From NCBI RefSeq assembly GCF_000242455.2, contig NC_019892.1, positions 8,442,744 to 8,506,743 of the forward strand: a stretch of 64,000 bases of DNA. The letters are read 5' to 3'. Positions 15,865 to 24,414 of this stretch are shown piece by piece. The translations under genes and the position numbers were made by a program. This stretch comes from Singulisphaera acidiphila DSM 18658. GTDB taxonomy: Bacteria > Planctomycetota > Planctomycetia > Isosphaerales > Isosphaeraceae. Under the pieces are notes generated by a model that was not told the origin of the DNA, ran no database searches, and saw only the letters and a program-made list of their open reading frames with translations. How positions within the stretch are numbered: position 1 is the stretch's first letter; every line of letters starts with the position of its first letter.

Positions 15865-17166
15865 ATGGCACCGGCGACGTCTTCCATCCTGACGGTCATC
15901 CTGGCGATAAGTCTGGGCGCCGCGACGAACTCGTTCGGGGACGAGCCGTGGGTCGTGGTCGTCCGCGCGGGGGGGCATGACCGCGTCGATACACCGGTGC
16001 GGATTGAACTCAAAGGGGCTCCGGGAGACGAGGTGCTGGCAAAATCGCCGTCGCTCGCGACGGGTCCAAAACCCTTTTTGTTGAAAGAGTTCAGCCAGGA
16101 CGGCACTCCCCACGATCCCATCGTGGCGCAAGTCGAAGCACTGACTCGCGAGTCGGAGGCCCCGGTTCGACTGACCTGGATCTTGAAGGGAAAAACGGCC
16201 GCCGGGACCGAACGTCGGTTCCAGTTGGTTCCAGAGGAAGCCGCCAACACGACGAATCCGTGGACGCTCTCGAACCCCTCGGCCGGGCCTCTCGCGCTCA
16301 AGAACCGCGACCGACCGGTTTTTCAATACAACACGCGCCCGGTCTCTCATCCGAACACACCGCCGATCCAGACGCGCGACGCCTACATCCACCCGGCTTA
16401 CACTCCCTCCGGAGCGCTGATCACGGGGGACTTCTCGCCCCACCACACGCATCATCGCGGTCTTTTTCTCGCCTACACCAAAACGCAGGTTGGCTCGCTC
16501 CATCCCGACTTCTGGAATATTCAGACGGGAAGCGGCAAGGTCGTCTTCGACCGGCTCGACCGCGCGGAGGCGGGACCGGTGACGGCCCGGATCGAGAGTC
16601 GACACAGGTGGGAGGCCAAAGGAGGAGGGACCGTCCTGAACGAGCGGTGGCTGATCGAAGCCTACGACATCCCGGACAGCCCTTACTGGGTGTTCGACCT
16701 GACGGCAACACAGCAGGCAACAGGCGACCCCGTCGAGTTGTTGCCGTACCGCTACGGGGGGATGGCCTACCGAGGCCCTGAGCCCTTCGTCAGAGGGCCA
16801 CTCGACGTTCTGACCAGCGCAGGCCTGAACCGCCTGAGCGGCGACCAGAAGCCCGCGCATTGGGTCGACCTAACGGGTCCGGTTGAGGAGGGGTCGGACC
16901 GCTACGGGGGGGCGATGATCCTCGACCACCCGACGAACGTCAACCACCCGACCGTGGTCCGGATCCACCCGATCCTGCTCCCCTTCTTCAGTTACGTGCC
17001 CAGCCACAACGCCAAGGTCGTGATCGAGTCGAGCCGGCCGACGGTCTTCCGTTACCGGGTGGTGATTCACGACGGTCGTCCCGACGCCACGCTCAACGCG
17101 AGGCTTTGGCGCGATTTTGCCGAACCGCCGGCTGTCGTGATGGAATCGAAAGCCGCAAAGCGCTAA
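15865..17166 (+). CDS. DUF6807 (PmoA-like) family exported protein
   Basis: About 433 residues. The ATG at 15865 gives a Sec-type signal peptide (SILTVILAISLGAATNSFG). The mature part matches the DUF6807 family, in which many planctomycete proteins are annotated 'PmoA-like': VFQYNTRP, then YIHPAYTPSGALITGDF and HHTHHRGLFLAY, then RYGGMAYRG. The His cluster in the HHTHHRG segment could bind a metal or an active-site ligand. Despite the name there is no link to methane oxidation; relatives often sit in sugar-degradation clusters. Here it stands between a small Cys protein and fliW with no obvious operon partner. Confidence 0.85.
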   Translation: MAPATSSILTVILAISLGAATNSFGDEPWVVVVRAGGHDRVDTPVRIELKGAPGDEVLAKSPSLATGPKPFLLKEFSQDGTPHDPIVAQVEALTRESEAPVRLTWILKGKTAAGTERRFQLVPEEAANTTNPWTLSNPSAGPLALKNRDRPVFQYNTRPVSHPNTPPIQTRDAYIHPAYTPSGALITGDFSPHHTHHRGLFLAYTKTQVGSLHPDFWNIQTGSGKVVFDRLDRAEAGPVTARIESRHRWEAKGGGTVLNERWLIEAYDIPDSPYWVFDLTATQQATGDPVELLPYRYGGMAYRGPEPFVRGPLDVLTSAGLNRLSGDQKPAHWVDLTGPVEEGSDRYGGAMILDHPTNVNHPTVVRIHPILLPFFSYVPSHNAKVVIESSRPTVFRYRVVIHDGRPDATLNARLWRDFAEPPAVVMESKAAKR

Positions 17167-17585
17167 CCCTTTTCGGTTCGTCCGTCACTCCATTGGCAGA
17201 GCGGAACGCTCGTGACACGCGGTCGTCACCGCGCTGGCCTCGACCACTACAAACGGACTGACCGGCCCAGTCATTCCAACAGGGCGGCGGATCGCGTTTT
17301 CTGAAGTCCTGGACTGAGTTTCGGCGCGTTGGCGCGACGATACTACGGTCGGTCAAACCAGCCTCGGGATCTCGGTGGAAGCCGATGGGTCGGGGCGTGG
17401 AGTGTCCGCGGGATGCGTCGTGGCCGCGTTCAACGGCTCTGGCCGAGGCGAAACGGCCCTAATCAGGACGGCCGCTGACTTGACGCCTTTTTTTGGGGGG
17501 TCAGGTCAATCCGGTCGGAGGCGCCTAGGTGTCGCGTCAGGTTGTGGTTCTGCTTCAACCTGCCGTTCAAGGAGGTAAACAGGAA
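17167..17585 (+). other. Intergenic region before fliW
   Basis: No gene is supported here. The only recognisable item is the strong ribosome site AAGGAGGT at 17569-17576 for fliW. No convincing promoter or hairpin was found by eye. Confidence 0.5.
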
Positions 17586-18062
17586 GTGAACATCGTCACG
17601 ACCCGCTTCGGCCTGATTCAGGCCTCAGAGTCGGAGCTGATCCGAATTCCTGAGGGTTTGGTCGGGTTCCGTACATTCACGCAGTTCATTCACCTCCCCG
17701 ATCCGGTCGTGGCCGGCCTGTCGTGGTTGCAAAGCGTAACCGCGCCAGATTTGGCCTTCGGGTTGGTCGCCCCCCCCTTGGCGGTCAGCGACTACCGGAT
17801 CGAACTCCGTCCCGGCGACCGGACGGCCCTGGAGTTGGATGAGGAGCGTTCGGCGCTCATCTACGTGATCCTCAACCGCGGCGAGGGGGGAGGCCTTACG
17901 GTCAACCTCCAGGGTCCCCTGGTGTTCAACCCGGTCCGTCGGCTCGGCCGGCAACTGGTGCTGACCTCCAGTCGCTATGCGGTACGGTATCCGCTCGATC
18001 CGAGTCAAGCCCCTGCGCCCACGCTGCTGCCTGGTCCGTCGCCGCTCCGTGCGACGGCGTGA
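17586..18062 (+). CDS. fliW: Flagellar assembly factor FliW
   Basis: A 158-residue FliW protein. The start is GTG 17586, ten bases after the strong AAGGAGGT site; a longer frame from 17529 lacks any site. The family pattern is clear: VTTRFGLIQASESELIRIPEGLVGF at the N-terminus (shown in part), the central LPDPV...LSWLQSV, and FNPVRRLGRQLVL near the end. FliW binds CsrA and flagellin and so ties flagellin translation to flagellum assembly. The csrA gene follows 136 bp downstream, the classic pairing. The C-terminus has an extra Pro/Ala tail compared with the usual ~145 residues. Confidence 0.93.
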   Translation: MNIVTTRFGLIQASESELIRIPEGLVGFRTFTQFIHLPDPVVAGLSWLQSVTAPDLAFGLVAPPLAVSDYRIELRPGDRTALELDEERSALIYVILNRGEGGGLTVNLQGPLVFNPVRRLGRQLVLTSSRYAVRYPLDPSQAPAPTLLPGPSPLRATA

Positions 18063-18198
18063 CCCGACGAGCAGTCACTATCGCAAACGACGACGTGCCA
18101 TCCCAGTCGTCGAAAGCCCCGTCGTGGTAACCGAGCGCCCGGGCAACGTGATCAGGGACGGTCACGAATCTCGTTGGCAGGAGGAAGGAGCCTAGAAG

Positions 18199-18468
18199 AT
18201 GCTGGTTCTGTCCCGACACCGCGACGAAAGCATTATCATCGGTGATGACATCGTCATCACGGTGGTAGATATCCGGGGCGATAAGGTTCGATTGGGGATC
18301 GCGGCCCCCATCGAAATCTCCGTACACCGGCAAGAGGTGTACGAGGCCATTCAACGCGAAAACCGGCAGGCGAGCCGACTGGACCCCCACGACGCCCGCC
18401 AGTTGGAACACCTCAATAACCCGCCGCTTCGGCGCGACTTACGTCGCCCGCGAACCGACGATATTTGA
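18199..18468 (+). CDS. csrA: Carbon storage regulator CsrA, long form
   Basis: An 89-residue CsrA. The N-terminal 60 residues carry the full fold: MLVLSRHRDESIIIGDDI, then VRLGIAAPIEISVHRQEVYE with the RNA-contacting R in VHRQEV. After about residue 62 it has a 28-residue extension rich in Arg, Asp and His, absent from the 61-residue enteric protein; FliW contacts the C-terminal part of CsrA in other bacteria, so this tail may matter. Preceded by GGAGGAAGGAG. Probably cotranscribed with fliW. A second, shorter csrA lies at 44608-44808. Confidence 0.95.
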   Translation: MLVLSRHRDESIIIGDDIVITVVDIRGDKVRLGIAAPIEISVHRQEVYEAIQRENRQASRLDPHDARQLEHLNNPPLRRDLRRPRTDDI

Positions 18469-19180
18469 AGCTCGCGTTCCATGGTAAAGGAAGGGGAACC
18501 GGCCTCGACCGACCCCTTCCGCCCCTGTCTGCGACATTGTTTCGCATCCCCGCCGGACGCGCGTTCCTTGGAACTTTCCAAAGAGCGCGCGTCCGTTCTC
18601 GTCGGCGCACGACAATGACTGAAGAGCCCACCACAGTCCCACGTCGGCTCGCGAACGGAGCAGAAGAGACGCTCCCCTGCCAGCAAAACCCCATGGCAAG
18701 ACGATAGGCCCCACATCTCTAAAACAATCTCATTACAAAGCAACTCAGAAATGCTGACAGATTCCCCGCCTACCCGATGTGCCTCAGTTCATTGACACCG
18801 GCCCATCGCCCTTGCGACCGGCCTCGCTTTCCAAAATGGGAACCGGTAGGTCACTCTATTCCCCTCAAGAATTAACGCCGCTCACCGTTCCACCGTCGTG
18901 CAATCCGCCACGGCCAACCGTGCAACTCGCATGACGGCCCCTTCACCGACTCAAAACCAGCCTGCACTATTTTTTTTGCAAACACCTCGCAAGCACAAGG
19001 TTACGCCCGACAAAAAAAGGCCCGGCGCACGGATTGCTTAATTGTCTTTTCGCCTAGACTGGGCAACGTGCCCATCGACTCGAATGAGTCGTCACATGCT
19101 GTCCTGAGACCGGGACCATTCCGGAGAGGACGAAGGTTTGGGTGGCCGGTGGTCTTTCTCGTCCCTTGGAGATCCATGCG
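18469..19180 (+). other. Intergenic region after csrA
   Basis: About 700 bp without a supported gene. It contains the dyad at 18554-18595, described separately, and two homopolymer runs (T8 near 18971 and A7 near 19012). Short open frames here have no family features. Confidence 0.45.
18554..18595 (+). terminator. Strong dyad downstream of csrA, possible terminator
   Basis: Perfect 10-bp arms CGGACGCGCG (18554-18563) and CGCGCGTCCG (18586-18595) with a second inner palindrome TTGGAA-CT-TTCCAA. No U tract follows, so it may be an RNA-stability hairpin or a factor-dependent terminator rather than an intrinsic one. Confidence 0.5.
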
Positions 19181-19552
19181 ATGAACGACGCGAAGTCGGA
19201 AATGGAAGCGGCGGCCGGGGAACGGTCGGCGATCGTTGAGCTTCGCCGGCTCTCCCGCGCTGGCATGATTGCGGTCATCTACCGAGGAGGACGCCGCCGC
19301 AAGGCGATACCTCTCACGGACGGAATCGTTGTCGAAGTGCCCGAACCCGATCAAAGATGCGAGGCACCTCAGCACCTCGAAGCCTGTATCGGTATCACGG
19401 CCGGAGGCCTCCCGGCAACCGTCCACCATCTCAACCTCGGACTGGTCGTCGACTATGGAACTTTCGGAGGCGTTTACGTCCTGCCGAGCGGTGAGGTCGC
19501 TGCCATCTACGGCGCGGAAGCCATCCCACTCGGTTCGCACAATCTCGAGTAG
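19181..19552 (+). CDS. Hypothetical protein, unknown
   Basis: A 123-residue protein from MNDAKSEMEAAAG; an in-frame ATG at 19142 is also possible. It has no signal peptide or membrane segment. It is acidic with a central basic patch (YRGGRRRKAI, about 33-42) and a beta-rich C-terminus (GTFGGVYVLPSGEVAAIYG). I recognise no family. It ends 41 bp from the convergent ABC transporter ATPase gene. Codon use matches the neighbours, which supports it as a real gene. Confidence 0.55.
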   Translation: MNDAKSEMEAAAGERSAIVELRRLSRAGMIAVIYRGGRRRKAIPLTDGIVVEVPEPDQRCEAPQHLEACIGITAGGLPATVHHLNLGLVVDYGTFGGVYVLPSGEVAAIYGAEAIPLGSHNLE

Positions 19553-19592
19553 AACGTCAGAATCATGCCGGCTAAACTGCGACCGCTGAGGG

Positions 19593-20366
19593 CTAACAGA
19601 AGGTCTCGCTGTTCTTGGTAAGGATGCGAGCGAGGATTTGCTCGGCGAGCCCGGCATAATGGGGGGAGTCGCGACGGCGGGGCCTGGGTAGGTGGATCTG
19701 AGTCTCTGAGGCAATCCGGCCCTGGTCGACGATGATCACCCGGTCGGCCAAGGTGACCGCTTCCTCAACGTCGTGGGTGACGAGAACAACGGTGAATCCC
19801 GACGCCTGCCAGACCTGCGCGACAAGAGCTTGCATCTCGATCCGTGTCAGGGCATCGAGCGCCCCGAGCGGTTCGTCCAGGAGCAACAAGCCCGGTGACC
19901 CCGCCAGGGCGCGGGCGAGAGCAACCCGTTGCTGCTGGCCACCGGAGAGCGTGCGGGGCCAATCCTCAGCGCGGTCCTCCAACCCAACCTGTTCCAGCGC
20001 CCAGCTCACCCGGCCCGCCCGGTCGGCCGGGAGGCCAAGGCCGACGTTCCCCGCAACGCGATCCCAGGGCAAGAGACGGGCGTCCTGAAACATAAGCCGG
20101 GCCCGCCGGTTCAGACCGGATAACGGGGAGCCATCCTGAAGGATCGCCCCGTACGTCGGGGATTCCAAACCGGCGAGGAGCCGCAAAAGCGTCGTCTTGC
20201 CCGAACCGCTCCGGCCGACCACGGCGACGAACTCGCCGGGGACGATCTCAAGGTCCAGGTCGCGCAGGACGTCGCGACCGCCGTAGCAGTGGCAGAGGCC
20301 CCGGATCTCCAGTCGCACCCCACGCACCACGCCTGCCTCCCTTTTTTTTGTTTCGGTTGTGAACAT
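19593..20366 (-). CDS. ssuB: Sulfonate/taurine/nitrate-type ABC transporter ATPase
   Basis: A 257-residue ABC ATPase of the NitT/TauT family. Walker A is GRSGSGKTT (about residue 51), the signature is TLSGGQQQRVALARAL (about 138) and Walker B LLLLDEPLGALD (about 162). The ATG at 20366 overlaps the TGA of the permease gene by one base (TGATG), so translation is coupled. An alternative GTG at 20330 sits after GGGAGG and an A8 run. It is the last gene of the minus-strand set ssuA-ssuC-ssuB and would power uptake of an oxidised sulfur or nitrogen compound; the exact substrate is inferred from the neighbouring dioxygenase. Confidence 0.88.
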   Translation of the reverse strand: MFTTETKKREAGVVRGVRLEIRGLCHCYGGRDVLRDLDLEIVPGEFVAVVGRSGSGKTTLLRLLAGLESPTYGAILQDGSPLSGLNRRARLMFQDARLLPWDRVAGNVGLGLPADRAGRVSWALEQVGLEDRAEDWPRTLSGGQQQRVALARALAGSPGLLLLDEPLGALDALTRIEMQALVAQVWQASGFTVVLVTHDVEEAVTLADRVIIVDQGRIASETQIHLPRPRRRDSPHYAGLAEQILARILTKNSETFC

Positions 20367-21202
20367 CAACGCGAATGCAAACCGAGATGCCAGGGAAGCA
20401 GCCGTCGTTCGAGCCAGCGCGTGGCTGAGTCGGCGAGCTTGCCCAGAAGCGCGTAGAGGACGATGGAGAGCAAGACCACATCGGCCTGGAGGAACTCACG
20501 CGCGTTCATCGCCAGGTAGCCAATCCCCGAGTCAGCCGAGACCGTCTCGGCGACGATCAGGGTTAACCACATCAGCCCAAGTCCATACCGCAAACCGACC
20601 AGGATCGATGGCAAAGCGCCGGGAAGCACGACCCGCCGCAACATCTGCCAGCGACTGAGGCCGTGGACCCGCCCCAGCTCGGTCAGTCGCGGGTCGAGTC
20701 CTTTCAGGCCGTGCAACGTGTTCAAATAGAGCGGGAAGACGACCCCCAGTGCGACGAGGGCCACCTTGGCCGTCTCGCCGATTCCCAGCCAAAGGATCAC
20801 GAGCGGAATCAAGGCGAGGTGCGGGACCGCCCGCACCATCTGAAGCGTCGTGTCAAAGAGCCGATCGGCCGTCCGCGAGAGGCCATTCAGGAACCCGAGC
20901 GCAAGCCCGATCCCACCGCCGATAGCGAACCCAAGCGCAGCCCGTTGCGTACTGACGGCGACATGCCGGGGCAACTCGCCCGAAGCCGTCAGCCGAACCG
21001 CCGCGCGGGCGACGCTCAGCGGCGACGGGAGGAGCCGGGGCGGTAGCCAGCCGAGACTCGACACAGCTTGCCAGCACGCCACCACGAGCGCGGGGACCAG
21101 CCAGGGGACCAACTCATCGAGCCATCGCGACGGTGCCGGCCCGACCGCATCGAAATCGACGCGTGGTGCGGGGCGACGAAGCCTGGTTGGGGTCAAGGTC
21201 AT
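20366..21202 (-). CDS. ssuC: Sulfonate/taurine/nitrate-type ABC transporter permease
   Basis: A 278-residue inner-membrane permease of the binding-protein-dependent type. Membrane segments are visible near residues 30-50, 80-105 (LGFAIGGGIGLALGFL), 125-150 (LIPLVILWLGIG), 200-225 and 245-265. The EAA-like cytoplasmic loop, TELGRVHGLSRWQMLRRVVLPG (shown only in part: LGRVHGLSRWQ, LRRVVLPGALP), contacts the ATPase. It lies 61 bp after the binding-protein gene and overlaps the ATPase gene, so all three form one operon. Confidence 0.9.
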   Translation of the reverse strand: MTLTPTRLRRPAPRVDFDAVGPAPSRWLDELVPWLVPALVVACWQAVSSLGWLPPRLLPSPLSVARAAVRLTASGELPRHVAVSTQRAALGFAIGGGIGLALGFLNGLSRTADRLFDTTLQMVRAVPHLALIPLVILWLGIGETAKVALVALGVVFPLYLNTLHGLKGLDPRLTELGRVHGLSRWQMLRRVVLPGALPSILVGLRYGLGLMWLTLIVAETVSADSGIGYLAMNAREFLQADVVLLSIVLYALLGKLADSATRWLERRLLPWHLGLHSR

Positions 21203-21263
21203 CGCAAAGCCCCCTCACCGGCCTGAAACAGGTTCTCCGATCGGGAGCCGGCAGAAACACCCG

Positions 21264-22253
21264 TCATCTGCCGACCCCTTGCGTCAGGTGGCCCGTGTTG
21301 GGGGTGAGCACCGCTTCGCTCACCCTAAGCTTCGCCGGAATCAGGCCGAGCTCCGCAAAGACGTCGGCGACGTGCTGTTGCTCGATGACAACCGCATTGT
21401 CCATCGGGGAGATGCCAAAAGCCTTGCGGTCGATTACCCGGCGGACTGTCGCAAGCTCCAGTCCGATCTCGTTCCCGAAGAGGCGGGCGGCCTCGTCGGG
21501 GTGAGACTGGGTCCAGTCAGCCTGCTCTCGGAGACCGGCGAGGATCGCGGCGACGAGATCAGGGTGATCGCGAGCAAACTCGCGGGTGGCGAGTTGGAAT
21601 TCGCGGTTGGCGACAAGGCCGTCACCATCGGAAAGGACGCGTGCGTTGGCGCGGGCTTCGGCCTCGGCATAGTACGGGTCCCAGGCGGCCCAGGCGTCGA
21701 TGCTCCCCCCCTCAAAGGCCGCGCGAGCGTCGGCCGGGGGAAGGAAGACGGTCCGGACCTCGTCGTAGCGAACACCGGCACGTTCCAAGGCGCGGACCAG
21801 GAGATAATGAACATTCGAGCCCTTATTGAGCGCGATCCGCTTTCCCTTCAATTCGGCCACCGACTTCAGAGGCGAGCCGGCAGGGACGAGAATCGCCTCC
21901 GCTCGGGGCCGCGCAGGCTCGTAACCCACGTAAACGAACGGCACTCCAGCCGCCTGTGCCAGAATGGGAGGGGCGTCGCCGGTGTGGCCAAAGTCGATGC
22001 TCCCGGCATTCAACGCCTCCAGCAGTTGCGGACCTGCGGGGAATCCCACCCACTTCACCTGAACCCCCAACTTCGCCAGCGCGGGTTCAAGCCCGCCCCG
22101 CAACCTCAAGAGGTTCAACGAGCCCGTCTTTTGATAGCCGATCGTCACCTCGGCTTGAGCCCCTTCGCCACCGGCACACCCAGGCGCAACCCAGGCAAAC
22201 GCAAGGTAGAGGAAGGTGAGCCAACCTCCCGACAAGTTCCGACGTCGGATCAT
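21264..22253 (-). CDS. ssuA: Sulfonate/taurine-type ABC transporter substrate-binding protein
   Basis: A 329-residue binding protein of the NMT1/SsuA type, starting at ATG 22253 after GAGAGGTGAG. It has a signal peptide (GGWLTFLYLAFAWVAPGC) whose Cys may be lipidated, although the box is not a perfect lipobox. The mature part shows the family fold: VTIGYQKTGSLNLLR, LKSVAELKGKRIALNKGSN (about residue 115) and IDAWAAWDPYYAEAEA (about 170). First gene of the minus-strand operon and divergent from the TauD-like dioxygenase at 22580, which supports a sulfonate such as taurine as the substrate. Confidence 0.87.
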   Translation of the reverse strand: MIRRRNLSGGWLTFLYLAFAWVAPGCAGGEGAQAEVTIGYQKTGSLNLLRLRGGLEPALAKLGVQVKWVGFPAGPQLLEALNAGSIDFGHTGDAPPILAQAAGVPFVYVGYEPARPRAEAILVPAGSPLKSVAELKGKRIALNKGSNVHYLLVRALERAGVRYDEVRTVFLPPADARAAFEGGSIDAWAAWDPYYAEAEARANARVLSDGDGLVANREFQLATREFARDHPDLVAAILAGLREQADWTQSHPDEAARLFGNEIGLELATVRRVIDRKAFGISPMDNAVVIEQQHVADVFAELGLIPAKLRVSEAVLTPNTGHLTQGVGR

Positions 22254-22458
22254 CTCACCTCTCCACAATCCGCTATTCCGACCGAATAACTCAAGAATTG
22301 CCAATAGTGTCGGCAAACCCAGCCGCAAGATCAAGACAGTTTCGGTACTCCGAGGGAACGGCATCCGTGGCGAGCGAGATCACCCAGGCGAACGAGATTT
22401 TCCAGGCGTGCGATAAGCCTGAGACCGACCCTCATTGACAGGGCCAAACTGCACTATC

Positions 22459-22488
22459 TTGACCGATTTAATAAGCAATGGTTATGGT
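22459..22488 (+). promoter_or_regulatory. Possible sigma-70 type promoter for the dioxygenase gene
   Basis: TTGACC at 22459-22464 and TATGGT at 22483-22488 with an 18-bp spacer, about 90 bp before the ATG at 22580. It lies in the 326-bp divergent region (22254-22579) between the binding-protein gene and the dioxygenase gene. No sulfur-responsive riboswitch was recognised in that region. Confidence 0.4.
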
Positions 22489-22579
22489 TCTGGTCGACGT
22501 TTGGCCGATGCCTTGCTGGCGAAGAGCCTGACGTCGTTTCGGGTTTCTCTATCATTGATCAAGCGGCGGAGTGAACTCC

Positions 22580-23548
22580 ATGTCGGAACCCACATTTCCG
22601 GAGATCGCGACCGACCCCCGAGCCTGGCGCAAGGCCGACGTGGGACCGGAAACCTCATGGCGCCTCCCATTCCCTCCGGAACTTGCCGGAGCACTCGTCG
22701 CGCTCGCCCGGGGCGGCACCTCCGTGATCGAGACTCAACTTGACGAGGCCGACCGCCTGGCTTGGGCCCCTGCATTCGCAGGAGTTCTCGACGACCTGGA
22801 GCGTGGCCGTGGCTTTGCCATCGTCGAAGGCCCCGTCGGGGTCGAATTATCCCCCGAGGCGCGGTGTGCACTCTACTGGGTCGTGGGCCAGCTTCTGGGT
22901 CATCCTGTCATACAGAATGTCGAGGGGGTTCGGCTTTACGATGTCCGCGACACGGGGCGCACGATCGGCGAAGGGGCTCGCTTTTCAGTCACCAACGCCG
23001 AGAGCACCTTCCACACCGACGCCTCCTTTGAAGACGAGGTGGTGGACTACGTCGGCCTGCTCTGCCTGAGTCCGGCGAAGTCGGGTGGCCTGGGTCAACT
23101 CGTCAGTGGCTACACGGTCCACGACGAACTCGCCACGGCCGCGTCAAAATCCTTGCAGACCCTGGCGGGAGCGTTTCAGGTCGACCGCCGTGGGGGCCTT
23201 CGACCCGGCGAGTCACCCACGGCCCTCCGCCCCGTCATTGCGAAAGACGAGAGGGGAGGCCTCATCTACCGCTACCTCCGAACCTGGATCGAGGTCGGCC
23301 ATGACAAGGCCGGTGAGCCTCTCTCCCCCGCACAGACCGAGGCGCTCGACGCCCTCGACCGGGTGTTGAACCGACCTGAGCTCCGGGTCGAGTTCAGGCT
23401 CCAACCGGGTGATATGTTCTTCGCCAACAACCGCTGGACACTCCATAATCGCACCGCGTTCGAGGATCACCCTGACCCCGAACGCCGTCGGCATTATGTC
23501 CGGCTCTGGCTGAGTGCGCACACCGGTCATCTCACCAGCGTCGACTGA
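22580..23548 (+). CDS. TauD/TfdA-family Fe(II)/2-oxoglutarate dioxygenase
   Basis: A 322-residue oxygenase. ATG 22580 follows GGCGGAG. The iron-binding facial triad is seen as H and D in ESTFHTDASF (about residue 143) and a distal H in NNRWTLHNRTAF (about 284); RRRHYVRLWL near 305 supplies the 2-oxoglutarate-binding Arg. Family members hydroxylate sulfonates, sulfates or related small acids so that sulfite or a similar group is released. Divergent from an SsuABC/TauABC-like transporter, which suggests a sulfur-scavenging unit. Taurine itself is only one candidate, since the protein is longer than E. coli TauD (283 residues). Confidence 0.85.
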   Translation: MSEPTFPEIATDPRAWRKADVGPETSWRLPFPPELAGALVALARGGTSVIETQLDEADRLAWAPAFAGVLDDLERGRGFAIVEGPVGVELSPEARCALYWVVGQLLGHPVIQNVEGVRLYDVRDTGRTIGEGARFSVTNAESTFHTDASFEDEVVDYVGLLCLSPAKSGGLGQLVSGYTVHDELATAASKSLQTLAGAFQVDRRGGLRPGESPTALRPVIAKDERGGLIYRYLRTWIEVGHDKAGEPLSPAQTEALDALDRVLNRPELRVEFRLQPGDMFFANNRWTLHNRTAFEDHPDPERRRHYVRLWLSAHTGHLTSVD

Positions 23549-23612
23549 CATTGATTTCCATAAATTCGTGAATCAGCACACAAATTCACAAAAAAAAGCT
23601 TTCACACCGTGA

Positions 23613-24152
23613 TCAATCAAGTTCGATGATGAGGTCATCACGATCGACGAGCGCCCCCATCTGCTCGCGCCAGCTCCCGCTGGTTCCCCCCCCTTCCCCG
23701 TCCGGATCGACCGGCCACGAGGCGGACGGCTTGATCGTGGGCGTCCCCAACGGCGAGGGAGGCGCAAAGCCCGAGGCGCCGCCATCCCGGCCCTTCGAAC
23801 CCCCCGTCGGCTTGGACGCACGAGAGGAAGGCCCCCGTTGCGCCTTCTCCGAAGGACCAGGCGCGCTGTCGGGCCCCAGATAAACCCGCATCTTATATCC
23901 GCCCAAGGTCAGCCGATCGTCAGGCAACAGCGCAGCCCAACGAATCTTCTGCCCCTTGACCTTCGTCCCGTTCGTACTCCCCAGGTCACGCACCACCAGC
24001 AGGCCGTCCGTCTTCACCAGCACGCAATGCCGCTTCGACAAGCTGGGATGATCGATCGTGACGTCGCAAAAGCCCCGACGACCCACGACCGTGAGATCCC
24101 GGTCGATCACAATCGGCGGATCCCCATTATCGGGAACAAGTTCGGCTTTCAT
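23613..24152 (-). CDS. FHA-domain protein
   Basis: A 179-residue protein with an N-terminal forkhead-associated domain (about 20-90): VVGRRGFCDVTIDHPSLSKRH followed by DLGSTNGTKVKG. The GR, SxxH and NG residues needed for phosphothreonine binding are present. The second half (about 95-160) is a Gly/Ser/Pro-rich unstructured linker, ending in a short acidic tail (DRDDLIIELD). No enzyme domain is attached. It likely reads Ser/Thr kinase signalling, which is abundant in planctomycetes. Divergent from the 24415 gene with about 260 bp between them. Confidence 0.88.
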   Translation of the reverse strand: MKAELVPDNGDPPIVIDRDLTVVGRRGFCDVTIDHPSLSKRHCVLVKTDGLLVVRDLGSTNGTKVKGQKIRWAALLPDDRLTLGGYKMRVYLGPDSAPGPSEKAQRGPSSRASKPTGGSKGRDGGASGFAPPSPLGTPTIKPSASWPVDPDGEGGGTSGSWREQMGALVDRDDLIIELD

Positions 24153-24414
24153 GGTCTTTCCTTGGAAAACCGCGAAAAGAGCGTGCGGAGGAAAATCGGG
24201 GGGTCGTCCTGATGATTACTTCCGCATCGGTTGGAATCTTACACCGTAGTTTGGCATTCGACAATCTAAGAGACCGATTGCATCCACGCTACCATGGATT
24301 AACGCCAAACACCAGCCCAACGCGCGGATCTTTGAAACCGGCCGGCTCGGTGAGAGGTAACTGAACCGAATCACGGACGAGTTGAATGTTCTTAACTGAA
24401 TGGAGGTTGCGCCG

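Noticed and set aside
20850-22289. A 479-codon plus-strand frame
   Set aside because: Antisense to the ssuC and ssuA genes, whose family motifs are clear.
22254-22579. A SAM or other sulfur-linked riboswitch in the divergent ssu region
   Set aside because: No conserved core elements could be recognised by eye.
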